Below are positions 18,125 through 26,541 of a stretch of 64,000 nucleotides of DNA, in pieces (positions within the stretch are counted from its first letter, which is position 1; every line of letters begins with the position of its first letter). The stretch is from Tuwongella immobilis. GTDB taxonomy: Bacteria; Planctomycetota; Planctomycetia; Gemmatales; Gemmataceae. Where the stretch lies: the NCBI RefSeq assembly GCF_901538355.1, contig NZ_LR593887.1, positions 1,054,001 to 1,118,000 on the forward strand, in the 5' to 3' direction. A program made the translations under genes and the position numbers. Under the pieces are notes generated by a model. That model searched no databases and was not told the DNA's origin. It saw only the letters and a program-made list of their open reading frames with translations.

Positions 18125-20398
18125 ATGCGTTACTGGAACATTCCTATTCTCGCACTGCTGATGCTGACGCTATCGATTGCATCTGCGCGAGCTGATTTTC
18201 TGGTGATCCGCGTTCTCCTCAACGACGGGTCCAACGCCACTACCGGATATCCTGGCGGCGAAGGTGGTTATCCCGGTGGCATCGGCCCAATGGGTCCTGG
18301 CGGCATCGGTCCAATGGGGCCAGGTGGCTTCGGTCCGATGGGGCCTGGTGGCTTCGGCCCGATGGGTCCTGGCGGCATCGGCCCAATGGGACCGGGCGGC
18401 TCCGGCTATCCTCCCGGCGGCTTCGGCCCGATGGGACCAGGCGGCGGTCGCGGCGGTGATTCCGGTGGGGCAGGCATCCTCGGTGTGGCACCCGGCGGCT
18501 CTGGATACCCCGGAGCAGAAGGCGGCGGGCGCGGGGGACGTGGTCCAGGTGGTCCCGGCATGGGGGCCCCGGGACTTGGCGGCCCCGGCATGGGCGCTCC
18601 CGGAATGATTGGCCCCGGCATGGGTGGCCCTGGTCTGCCGGGGGGACAAGGCGGAACCGATGCCAAGCCCAAACTGAAATTCGATCCGCGAACCATGCTG
18701 ATGGCGGTCGTTCGCCTGAAAGCGGCCCCCACCACTTCGGTCCTCGGTGGGCAGCCGTTCCTGCAAGTGCAACACGATTTCGATGGCAAGACGTACATCT
18801 ATAAGGATAGCAGCATTCTGGTCGATGCCGTCAAACGCAAATCCATCAACGATGTCTGGCGTGAGCGATTCATCCTGTTGGAACGCAACCGCGTGCCGGC
18901 CAAGATTTTTGAAGAAGCCGAATGGACGCTTCGCAATGGGCTGATCGAGGAATCCGGTCGATTGTTGACCGAACTGTCCAAGATGTTGCCGACCGCCCGC
19001 GACAAGATGAATCCGCGGCAAATCGCGGCGGCTGAAGCATTTGAGAAGTTGAAACCAGAATTAGATAAACCGTCCGCAGACGATACCGCGACTGTCGATG
19101 AATGGATGGCCCGGCTCAACTATCGGCAAGCCGCCCGAAGCGAACACTATGTCATGCTCCACAACGGGGAAAGTGCTCAATCCCCGGAAGTGACGCGCAA
19201 ACTCGACATGCTCGAAGAAAATCGCAAGCTGTTCTACTACTGGTTCGCTCTGAATGGTCGTGCGCTTCCGGTCAACTCCACCAAGCTGTTGACCGTGCAA
19301 ACCGAACGCATGAATGACTTTAACGACGCTCAACTGGCACTTGGGGCCGATGCGCTCACAACCGATGCATTCCTGGCCCTGCGTCAGAATATCGTCGTGT
19401 TTGCCCCGCATCGACTCGATTACGCCTATCAGAACTTCATGCAAGTGACCCGGAAAATCGAGCAAGACGGCTGGCAACTCTCGAACCTGCTCAAGGGCGA
19501 AGTGCCCCGCACCAGCGGTGGCCAAAAATCGACCGGGGAATTGGTGGCGCGAGCGCAAACCCTTGCCCTGATGGAACGTGCGTTGATCCAAGAATCCGAG
19601 CAATCCTCCGTATCCCACGAAGGTAGCCGACAATTGCTGGTTGCCGCCGGACTCATGCCCCGGTTCGTCGATGCACCCGAATGGCTCCGATTTGGCTCGG
19701 CGGCATTCTTCGAAGCACCCAAGGGACCATTCCCCAGCGAAACGTCCGCCGTCAAAGTCGCCTTCTGGCGTACCCCCGCATCCCCATCGTGGGCCTATGC
19801 GAAGTATTTCAACGATCTCGATCAAGCAAAGAAGTGGGGCAAAACGCCGTCCGAATTGCTCCGTGAAACGCTGACCGATGCCATTTTCCGCCGCGCTCGG
19901 GCGGGATTGTCTACCACCGAACAACGCTACGAAAATCGGGAAAAAGCACTCAAAAAGCGGGACGACGATCAAGCCCTCAGTCGGACGCTTGCCTGGTCGT
20001 TGGCGTACTATCTGATGAAGGATCAACCCGCGAAACTCGACGCACTCGTACAAGAATTGCGTGGATTGCCACGTGATTTGGATTTCGATGATGAATCGAA
20101 GGTGCTCATTTTCGCACGAGCAATGGGGTTTGCTCCCAACGATAAGGTCGATCCCGTTGGCATGCGCAACTTCGCCGAAGGCTGGTTCCGCTTCATGCGA
20201 ACCCAGCAGGCTCCGGTGGTTGATGTTGTGCTGGATGACTCGCTGGTCACCAACCCGAGCAGCAACCCCAACGGTGGTTATCCGGGTGGTCCCGGTGGCA
20301 GTCCAGCTGGCCCTCCGGGTAGTCCGGGTGGGCCCGGCTTCCCGGGTGGTCCCGGGGCCGGTGGTGCAGCGTTGCCCGGTGGCCGAGGCGGTCGCTGA
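18125..20398 (+). CDS. Secreted collagen-like Gly-rich protein with degenerate DUF1570 (gluzincin-like) domain
   Basis: The 757-residue product begins MRYWNIPILALLMLTLSIAS with a signal peptide ending near ARA-DF. Residues about 38-178 are a Gly/Pro/Met-rich tract of GPMGPGG-type units, and the C-terminus repeats the theme (GGYPGGPGGSP, GGPGFPGGPG). The body matches the planctomycete DUF1570 pattern near residues 495-535 (VSHEGSRQLL...RFVDAPEWLRFGSAAFFE). There the zinc motif HExxH reads H498-E-G-S-R502 and the later E-G reads F-G, so peptidase activity is unlikely. GAGG sits 11 nt before the ATG; a GTG four codons earlier overlaps that site and is less likely. A strong terminator follows. 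Confidence 0.8.
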   Translation: MRYWNIPILALLMLTLSIASARADFLVIRVLLNDGSNATTGYPGGEGGYPGGIGPMGPGGIGPMGPGGFGPMGPGGFGPMGPGGIGPMGPGGSGYPPGGFGPMGPGGGRGGDSGGAGILGVAPGGSGYPGAEGGGRGGRGPGGPGMGAPGLGGPGMGAPGMIGPGMGGPGLPGGQGGTDAKPKLKFDPRTMLMAVVRLKAAPTTSVLGGQPFLQVQHDFDGKTYIYKDSSILVDAVKRKSINDVWRERFILLERNRVPAKIFEEAEWTLRNGLIEESGRLLTELSKMLPTARDKMNPRQIAAAEAFEKLKPELDKPSADDTATVDEWMARLNYRQAARSEHYVMLHNGESAQSPEVTRKLDMLEENRKLFYYWFALNGRALPVNSTKLLTVQTERMNDFNDAQLALGADALTTDAFLALRQNIVVFAPHRLDYAYQNFMQVTRKIEQDGWQLSNLLKGEVPRTSGGQKSTGELVARAQTLALMERALIQESEQSSVSHEGSRQLLVAAGLMPRFVDAPEWLRFGSAAFFEAPKGPFPSETSAVKVAFWRTPASPSWAYAKYFNDLDQAKKWGKTPSELLRETLTDAIFRRARAGLSTTEQRYENREKALKKRDDDQALSRTLAWSLAYYLMKDQPAKLDALVQELRGLPRDLDFDDESKVLIFARAMGFAPNDKVDPVGMRNFAEGWFRFMRTQQAPVVDVVLDDSLVTNPSSNPNGGYPGGPGGSPAGPPGSPGGPGFPGGPGAGGAALPGGRGGR
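18240..18660 (+). repeat. Collagen-like GPMGPGG coding repeat tract
   Basis: The 5' part of the preceding gene consists of imperfect 24-nt and shorter units encoding GPMGPGGI/F and related Gly-Pro-rich turns, with synonymous changes between copies. It looks like slippage or recombination-driven expansion inside the reading frame. It also creates long antisense open frames that are not genes. Confidence 0.85.
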
Positions 20399-20430
20399 TC
20401 CCATCCTAATCGGATGAGTCGAAGACATTT

Positions 20431-20477
20431 CCCCCGTCGCAGTCTCGGAAGCGAGTTGCGGCGGGGGAATTTTTTTG
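20431..20477 (+). terminator. Rho-independent terminator after the collagen-like gene
   Basis: CCCCCGTCGCA at 20431-20441 pairs with TGCGGCGGGGG at 20457-20467 (11 bp, one G-T wobble) around a 15-nt loop and is followed at once by AATTTTTTT. It sits 33 nt after the stop codon and just before the comM promoter, so it insulates the two units. Confidence 0.9.
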
Positions 20478-20497
20478 GAATTTGCGGGATTTGTGGA

Positions 20498-20526
20498 TTG
20501 TCAGGGTGTTTGAGCTGGGGTATACA
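20498..20526 (+). promoter_or_regulatory. Candidate sigma-70-type promoter of comM
   Basis: TTGTCA at 20498-20503 and TATACA at 20521-20526 are separated by exactly 17 nt, close to the housekeeping consensus. Transcription would start near 20533, giving a leader of about 73 nt before the comM ATG. Confidence 0.6.
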
Positions 20527-20605
20527 TACTGACATTGACTGATCGGATTATCAGGAATGGACGTGTGGATATCCAGCAGCATCTGTCAACCCATGAGAAC
20601 TCACC

Positions 20606-22141
20606 ATGCTCGCGCAACTCACGACGTTTGCGCTCCAAGGGATTGATGCCATTCGCGTGGAAGTCGAAGTCGATGTCGCGGGAGGACTTCCCAAGACCGT
20701 CATCGTCGGACTTCCCGATCTCACCGTCCGCGAAAGTGTCCATCGCATTGAACGGGCACTCGAAAATCTGGAATATGTTCGCCCCACCGGCCGAACGATT
20801 GTCAATCTTGCTCCGGCCGATCTCCGCAAAGACGCGGGGGCGTTTGATCTTCCAATCGCGATTGGAATGCTCGTCTCCACCAATCAGATTCGGATTTCGG
20901 GGTTGGATCGCTGGGCGATCGTTGGCGAATTGGCCCTGGATGGTTCCCTGCGACCCATCAAAGGGGCTTTATCGATGGCCTTGGCTGCCAAGTCGTTGGG
21001 CATCACTCACTTGCTGCTGCCTCTGGAGAATGCCCGAGAGGCAGCCGTCGTCCAAGAATTGGCCGTCTACGGCAGCGGCACCCTTCGCGAAGCCGTCGGC
21101 TTACTCACCGGTCAACTCGACCGCGAACCGACGCCCTGCGACCTGGAAAACCTCGAAACCCATTTGAATTGTTACGACATCGATTTTTCCGATGTTCGTG
21201 GACAGGAATTCGCCAAACGGGCCATGGTCGTCGCAGCCGCCGGTGGGCATAACATCCTGATGATCGGACCGCCAGGGAGCGGCAAGACCATGCTCGCCCG
21301 GCGATTTCCCACGATTCTCCCCCCGCTCACACCCAGCGAAAGCCTCGAAACAACCAGGGTTTACAGCGCAGTCGGGCGACTTCCCCCCGGCGAGCCGATG
21401 CTCCGAACGCGACCCTACCGCTCCCCCCACCATACGATTTCCGATGCCGGGATGGTCGGCGGCGGGGCCATTCCCTCGCCCGGTGAAATCTCGTTGGCAC
21501 ACCATGGAATTCTGTTTCTGGATGAGCTTCCGGAGTTCCAGCGACGCAGTCTCGAAGTCCTTCGCCAACCCTTGGAAGAAGGGCAAGTCACCATCTCGCG
21601 TGCCTACGGTGCCATTTGCTATCCGGCAAAATTAATGCTGATTGCATCCATGAATCCGTGTCCGTGCGGATTCCTGGGCGATGCCAAGCATGTTTGCAAA
21701 TGCAGTCCGCCGCAGATCGAACGCTACATGGGCAAACTCAGCGGGCCGCTGCTGGATCGCATCGATTTGCATATCGAAGTGCCCGCCGTCCCATTCGATA
21801 AACTCGCCGCCGAGCAAGAAGGCACATCCAGCGCGACCATGCGCGATCAGGTGCAGCGTGCTCGCGAAATTCAGCATCAGCGATTTGGCGATTCCATGAC
21901 GCTGAATGCACGCATGAGCACCCGACAATTGCGTCGCTTTGCGCTGTTGGATGAGGAGTGCCGAAGCCTGCTGGAAGACGCCATGGAGGCATTCGGTCTC
22001 TCGGCCCGTGCCCACGATCGGATTCTTCGCATGGCCCGCACCATTGCCGACCTCGATGCTTCCGAATCGATCGCTCCCGAACATATCAGCGAGGCGATTG
22101 GCTATCGCTGTTTGGACCGCCGACTCTGGGCAAAAGTCTGA
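20606..22141 (+). CDS. comM: ComM/YifB family AAA+ ATPase (Mg-chelatase-like)
   Basis: The 511-residue product has the standard YifB/ComM layout. An N-terminal Lon-protease-like fold (about 1-170: GLPKTVIVGLPDLTVRES, FDLPIAIGML, GELALDGSLRPIKG) is followed by a Mg-chelatase AAA+ core with Walker A GPPGSGKTM (about 221-229) and Walker B FLDELPEF. A Cys-rich insertion MNPCPCGFLGD...CKC and a C-terminal helical domain (DLDASESIAPEHISEAI) complete it. ComM is a hexameric branch-migration helicase that helps integrate incoming DNA during natural transformation; the function here follows from the family. A promoter and preceding terminator suggest it is transcribed alone. Confidence 0.95.
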   Translation: MLAQLTTFALQGIDAIRVEVEVDVAGGLPKTVIVGLPDLTVRESVHRIERALENLEYVRPTGRTIVNLAPADLRKDAGAFDLPIAIGMLVSTNQIRISGLDRWAIVGELALDGSLRPIKGALSMALAAKSLGITHLLLPLENAREAAVVQELAVYGSGTLREAVGLLTGQLDREPTPCDLENLETHLNCYDIDFSDVRGQEFAKRAMVVAAAGGHNILMIGPPGSGKTMLARRFPTILPPLTPSESLETTRVYSAVGRLPPGEPMLRTRPYRSPHHTISDAGMVGGGAIPSPGEISLAHHGILFLDELPEFQRRSLEVLRQPLEEGQVTISRAYGAICYPAKLMLIASMNPCPCGFLGDAKHVCKCSPPQIERYMGKLSGPLLDRIDLHIEVPAVPFDKLAAEQEGTSSATMRDQVQRAREIQHQRFGDSMTLNARMSTRQLRRFALLDEECRSLLEDAMEAFGLSARAHDRILRMARTIADLDASESIAPEHISEAIGYRCLDRRLWAKV

Positions 22142-22316
22142 GAAAATCATGAGTGAAGGTCTCCTGGCGAACCACCCGGAATGGTACCGACGTATCGATT
22201 CTGAGTGAACTAGCTTGTGGGTTGCCACCAAGCCACGGGTTTGCACGATCCATCGCGGAATTCCGAATCGTCGATTGGGAATCCGCGAACGGCTGGATAC
22301 ACGAGGAGATTCAACG

Positions 22317-22865
22317 ATGATGCGATCGCTACTGGCACTGGGATTGAGCCTGCTCGGCGTCTCGGCATGGGCACAAGACGTATCGTCTGGCCCGGATGTT
22401 GGCTCGAAGCCGCCCGCGCTGAAAGTTTTTGATGTCACCGGCAAACACGAAGGCAAGGAAATCGATTACACGGCGGATCGCAAAGAGCTTCCGACGGTTT
22501 ATCTATTCGTGAATGCGGCGAAATTCGATCGGCCCATGGCCCGCTTTCTGCGGGAATTGGATACCGCGACCCAGAACGATGGCGGAGATCGCTATGTTGT
22601 CGCCGTTTGGGTTGGGGGCGATGCGGCAAAGTTGAAGGATTATCTGCCACGCGTGCAAATGTCGATCAAACTCGACGGCACCGCGATGGCCGTCCATGAA
22701 GGCGATGCCACCGGGCCCGAAGGTTGGGTGCTCAACAGCGATGCTCATCTCACTGCGGTGGTGTGCCACAAGGGGAAAGTCGCTGCCAAGTTTGGGTATC
22801 AATCGATTAACGAGACGGACGTGCCGGCGGTTCGCAAGGCGTTGACCAAGGCGATTGGCAAGTAA
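22317..22865 (+). CDS. Secreted thioredoxin-fold protein, no CxxC
   Basis: The 182-residue product begins MMRSLLALGLSLLGVSAWA with a signal peptide cleaved after AWA. The mature part has the layout of a redoxin/AhpC-TSA-like domain (VGSKPPALKVFDVTG, ELPTVYLFVNAAKFDRP, EGWVLNSDAHLTAVVCHKGKVAAKFGY) but lacks a CxxC or peroxidatic Cys at the expected place; the only mature Cys is in VVCHKGK. It may be a structural or lost-function member. GAGGAG lies 8 nt before the tandem ATGs. It is convergent with the AlgJ-like gene, with a hairpin between them. Confidence 0.75.
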   Translation: MMRSLLALGLSLLGVSAWAQDVSSGPDVGSKPPALKVFDVTGKHEGKEIDYTADRKELPTVYLFVNAAKFDRPMARFLRELDTATQNDGGDRYVVAVWVGGDAAKLKDYLPRVQMSIKLDGTAMAVHEGDATGPEGWVLNSDAHLTAVVCHKGKVAAKFGYQSINETDVPAVRKALTKAIGK

Positions 22866-22901
22866 TCCCCAACGCTTGGTGATTCGTCCGCGAGTTGCGT
22901 T

Positions 22902-22923
22902 TCGCCCCGTGATTTTGGGGCGA
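22902..22923. terminator. Hairpin between convergent genes, possible bidirectional terminator
   Basis: TCGCCCC at 22902-22908 and GGGGCGA at 22917-22923 form a 7-bp stem with an 8-nt AT-rich loop, between the stops of the convergent genes at 22865 and 22929. No long T tract follows on either strand, so intrinsic termination is uncertain. Confidence 0.4.
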
Positions 22924-22928
22924 GGCCG

Positions 22929-24089
22929 CTAGCGCGCGGGCAATTCCGGGGGGATGCTCAGCAGATTGCGCTCGACCATCTCGAAAATCACGAGGTCCGG
23001 CTGAACGGCTTCGCAAATTTCCGAGATGGGCAAGCGAGCCGGGACAGACACCAACTCCCGACAATGCAACGGGAGATACTTGAGCAACTCCATCCCAAAG
23101 GAGTCGTGAAACAACAGCACGCGCGGGCCGGTGGTCGGGCCGCAGGCATATCGGCGTGCCACCAGATGCGGCAAGCGGAAGGGGTGCGAATCCCATTCCG
23201 TTGCTCGTGCAAATGGGAGTTCGTCTGGGCGTGCGGCTAAAAATCGGAATGCTTCCGGGGCTGGTCGACCGATCATGCGTGCGAGGTCCGGATTCGGGTA
23301 GAAATCATCGCGTTCGACGAGTTGTGACCGCGGCAGCATTGCTGCAACGGGTTGCTGGCATTGTTGTTGCATCGCAGCAATCAATTCACGACACGCGATG
23401 GCACCACCAACGGAATTCCAATGGGTATCCGTTCGGAAGTAGACCGGTTCCGCACCCGATTTGACGGCCTCCAACAGCGGCGAGACCACATCCACCCAGG
23501 TGATGGAAGGATCTTGCGATTGTTGGGCGAATGTGCTGCGGACGGTCGCAAAGGGAACCGATTCCTGAAAGCGACGCGGGCGAAACTCCGGATGAATGGA
23601 TTGTTTTTCCGGAGCCACCACCAATAGAAACGGCGTCCGGCGTGCTTGCAGAGCGGTCGCTTGCTCCCGAATTGGACTCGCCCACCGAGTCAACTGATTG
23701 GGGAGTTCCGACACCGGCAAGTTTGTTGGTGCGTCAAAGACGGTCGGTTCGTGGAGGTATAACCAACCATCTCGACCCATTTGGACACGATCGGTGGGTG
23801 AGGTGCCAAACCAATCGCGATTCAGGCGATTACGCCAGTGAATGAGCTGGGTGCGACCGCCAAGATGATCGTTGAAGAATGCCTCAAACTGGGACGGATA
23901 GCGTTTCCATTCCGGGAGCGACCGCGGGATTCGGGGCGCGGCGGCGGCGGGGCGTCCTTCGGGTTCCAGAATCTCCGAATGCGATCCCAAGATCGCCCAT
24001 AATCCGGGAATGGGGAGAATCGCCACAAATCCCATGATGGCAACACGTTGTAGCCAAACGGAGGCAGCCGTCGGTGGATGAGACGCCAT
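22929..24089 (-). CDS. AlgJ/AlgX-like SGNH O-acetyltransferase
   Basis: The 386-residue product begins MASHPPTAASVWLQRVAIMG with an N-terminal membrane anchor (about 12-36), leaving the catalytic part outside. It has the landmarks of the alginate acetyltransferase AlgX/AlgJ family: GRDGWLYL (105-112), VVAPEKQSIHP (157-167), FRTDTHWNSVGG with catalytic D221 and H223, and FHDSFG with nucleophile S330. Such proteins transfer acetyl groups, delivered across the membrane by an MBOAT partner, to an extracellular polysaccharide. The ATG at 24089 has AAGGA upstream and lies 11 nt after the AlgI-like gene, so the two form an operon. The substrate polymer is not indicated by neighbours. Confidence 0.85.
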   Translation of the reverse strand: MASHPPTAASVWLQRVAIMGFVAILPIPGLWAILGSHSEILEPEGRPAAAAPRIPRSLPEWKRYPSQFEAFFNDHLGGRTQLIHWRNRLNRDWFGTSPTDRVQMGRDGWLYLHEPTVFDAPTNLPVSELPNQLTRWASPIREQATALQARRTPFLLVVAPEKQSIHPEFRPRRFQESVPFATVRSTFAQQSQDPSITWVDVVSPLLEAVKSGAEPVYFRTDTHWNSVGGAIACRELIAAMQQQCQQPVAAMLPRSQLVERDDFYPNPDLARMIGRPAPEAFRFLAARPDELPFARATEWDSHPFRLPHLVARRYACGPTTGPRVLLFHDSFGMELLKYLPLHCRELVSVPARLPISEICEAVQPDLVIFEMVERNLLSIPPELPAR

Positions 24090-24100
24090 TTGGGAATCCT

Positions 24101-25546
24101 TCAAAAGCGGAAGTAAATGAACGGGGAATAGGTGCTTCCCGCCATTTGCATGGTCGCGGTGAGGAACAACCCCGAGAGCCACGCCAATTCCAAGACGGTG
24201 CGCCCCAGGTGAATGCGCCCCGCGATCGGCTTGGCATTTGCCTCGTATTCGTGCAGCCGTTTGGCCATGGTCGGCCAGATGGGAGTGGCCGCGAGAATCG
24301 CAATGGGCAGAACCAGCGTGAGCTCACCCGGCCAGAAGTCGATCCAGGTCGCCGTGCCGGTGGTCGAGCCGGCCAGTGCCGCGAAGTATGCACCGGCGAC
24401 AGTGAGGTCCGAAACTCGGAAGAATACCCAGCCGATCATCACAACGAGCAACGTATACCCATGGCGAATCGGGCCAAGACGATCCACGAGCGTGCCCAGG
24501 CCAAGCCGTTCCAGGATGAGAAACAGGCCGTGCCATGCTCCCCACAGGATGAAACACCAACTGGCTCCGTGCCATAACCCACAGAGGAGAAAGACGATGA
24601 GGCAATTTCGATAGGTGATCCAAGCTCCGCGACGATTCCCACCCAGGGGGATATACAGGTAGTCGCGGAACCAGGTGGAGAGCGACAGATGCCAGCGTCG
24701 CCAGAAATCGGTGATGCTGGTGGCGACGTAGGGATAGCGAAAATTCTCCAGGAAGTCGAATCCGAAGAGTTTGCCCAGGCCAATGGCCATGTCGGAATAG
24801 CCGGAGAAATCGAAGTAAATCTGCAAGGTGTAGCAGATCAGTCCCAGCCAAGCCGCACTCGCGGCGAGGTCGGCGGTGGGATGCTGGAATAAGGAATCGG
24901 CCACCGCCGCGAGCGGATTGGCGAGCAGGAGTTTTTTCCCCAACCCCAGCACGAAGCGGCGGATGCCGTCCATGAATTGGGCGTCGCGCACCGGACGATC
25001 ACCGAGTTGTTCGGCAAGATCGCGGTATCGCACAATTGGGCCTGCGATCAGGTGGGGGAAGAGAAAGACGTATAAGCCGAAGCGAATGAAATGGCGTTCG
25101 GCGGCGATGTCGCGTCGGTGCACATCGAGTAGGTACGACATGGCCTGAAAGGTGAAAAACGAGACACCGAGCGGCAAATCCGGAGGTGTGAAACCGAGCG
25201 TAAATGCTGACCCACCCACGGCTTGCGAAAGGAGCGAGAGATTTTCGACGATAAACGTGAGATACTTATAGAAAATCAATAATCCTAGATTGGTGAGAAT
25301 TCCAAATGTCAACAATTGTTGGGCGGATTGGCCCTGTTGGAGACGGCGATCGATGCGGCAAGCCATGGCGTAATTGAACACCAGGGAGCCGAAGAGGACG
25401 AGGACGGTGAGTTTTTCGCCCCAGGCATAAAAGAATAAACTGGCGAGAAATAGAAAGAGATTTCGCCAGCCGCGTGGCGCGAGGTGGTAGCCGAAGAGAA
25501 ACGCGGGTAAGAACGCGAATAGGAAAATGGGCGAGCTGAAAACCAC
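24101..25546 (-). CDS. algI: MBOAT family O-acyltransferase (AlgI-like)
   Basis: The 481-residue polytopic membrane protein begins (GTG) MVFSSPIFLFAFLPAFLFGY, typical of AlgI. It carries the MBOAT pattern with H286 in FWRRWHLSLSTWFRDYLYIP and the catalytic-type H326 in LLCGLWHGASWCF. It should take an acyl (acetyl) group from a cytoplasmic donor and pass it through the membrane to an SGNH partner, here the AlgJ-like protein encoded directly downstream. The GTG at 25546 has GGGAGGA 6 nt upstream and matches the family N-terminus, unlike the longer open frame. Other alginate genes are absent, so the modified polymer is unknown. Confidence 0.92.
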   Translation of the reverse strand: MVFSSPIFLFAFLPAFLFGYHLAPRGWRNLFLFLASLFFYAWGEKLTVLVLFGSLVFNYAMACRIDRRLQQGQSAQQLLTFGILTNLGLLIFYKYLTFIVENLSLLSQAVGGSAFTLGFTPPDLPLGVSFFTFQAMSYLLDVHRRDIAAERHFIRFGLYVFLFPHLIAGPIVRYRDLAEQLGDRPVRDAQFMDGIRRFVLGLGKKLLLANPLAAVADSLFQHPTADLAASAAWLGLICYTLQIYFDFSGYSDMAIGLGKLFGFDFLENFRYPYVATSITDFWRRWHLSLSTWFRDYLYIPLGGNRRGAWITYRNCLIVFLLCGLWHGASWCFILWGAWHGLFLILERLGLGTLVDRLGPIRHGYTLLVVMIGWVFFRVSDLTVAGAYFAALAGSTTGTATWIDFWPGELTLVLPIAILAATPIWPTMAKRLHEYEANAKPIAGRIHLGRTVLELAWLSGLFLTATMQMAGSTYSPFIYFRF

Positions 25547-25633
25547 GGCAATCCTCCCGGCTGAAATCCCCCGGCAGACGCATGGTCTAACGGGGGATCT
25601 CTGGGGAATCAAGCCGAACTGACATGGGAATGT

Positions 25634-26521
25634 TCAGCCAATTCGCGAACGCTTTTCCAGGTATGCGGCCAGAAATTGGTCGTATGGTTCGTTCGTGTTG
25701 GCCAGTTGATAGCCGATGTCCCGTTCGAAACAGGTCGCTCGCACGCCTTCCAGAAACTCTTGGATGCGTGCTAAGTAGCGTCCCCGTAAGCTTTTCGGAT
25801 TTGCGACGACTTTGCCGAGTCCTTCCATATCCTGAAAGCGAGTCAGACGATCGTATGGGAAGGTGAGTTCAGCATCATCCATGACTTGGAACACGAGGAC
25901 TTCATGAGCGTTGTGTTTGAAGTGTTGCAGGCCGCTGGCGATGGAGGCGACATCATCGATGCAATCGCTGATGAGAATCACCAAGCCCCGGCGGCGGATT
26001 CGTTCCGCGACTTCGTGAAGGACGCTCCCAACATCCGTATCTCCTGGACTGGCTTCGGGTTCGAGCAGTTCCAATACCCGGCGAAACTGCGTGGGTTTGG
26101 CCTTGGGCGGCAGATATTGCCGGACGGCAGTATCAAACAGAACCAGCCCGACGGCATCATTCTGACGGAGCATTAAATGCGTGAGCGCGGCCGCGAGATA
26201 ACTTCCGTAGGTCAACTTGGAAAGCTTGCCAGAATGCTGGAATGCCATGGATTTCGAGCAATCGAGCAAGATTGTGGCACGAAGATTGGTTTCGTCCTCG
26301 AACAGTTTGACATGGTATTTATCGGTGCGGGCGAGGATTTTCCAATCAATGGAACGAATTTCATCGCCGGGGGTGTATGGGCGATGATCGAGGTATTCCA
26401 CGGAGAAGCCGTGGTACGGGCTGCGGTGGCGACCGGTGAGGAATCCCTCGACCACCTGTTTGGCGATCAGTTCGAGATTCCCCAATTTCGAGAGGCCATC
26501 CGGGTCGAAGTGCTTGCGCAT
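25634..26521 (-). CDS. DUF58 domain-containing protein
   Basis: The 295-residue cytoplasmic protein has the DUF58 signature HRPYTPGDEIRSIDWKILART (residues 46-66) followed by a von Willebrand A-like fold with a MIDAS-type DxSxS motif at D87-S89-S91. DUF58 proteins are regularly paired with MoxR AAA+ ATPases and are thought to act in metal-dependent assembly of protein complexes; the client is unknown. The gene follows the MoxR gene by 20 nt on the same strand. The larger membrane VWA proteins that often complete such operons are absent; AlgI follows instead. Confidence 0.93.
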   Translation of the reverse strand: MRKHFDPDGLSKLGNLELIAKQVVEGFLTGRHRSPYHGFSVEYLDHRPYTPGDEIRSIDWKILARTDKYHVKLFEDETNLRATILLDCSKSMAFQHSGKLSKLTYGSYLAAALTHLMLRQNDAVGLVLFDTAVRQYLPPKAKPTQFRRVLELLEPEASPGDTDVGSVLHEVAERIRRRGLVILISDCIDDVASIASGLQHFKHNAHEVLVFQVMDDAELTFPYDRLTRFQDMEGLGKVVANPKSLRGRYLARIQEFLEGVRATCFERDIGYQLANTNEPYDQFLAAYLEKRSRIG

Positions 26522-26541
26522 GGGCCGACTCGTAGGGAGAG

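Noticed and set aside
18170-19021. Antisense frame over the Gly-rich gene with Thr/His/Ala repeats
   Set aside because: Its repeats mirror the GPMGPGG repeats of the real gene and it lacks start signals.
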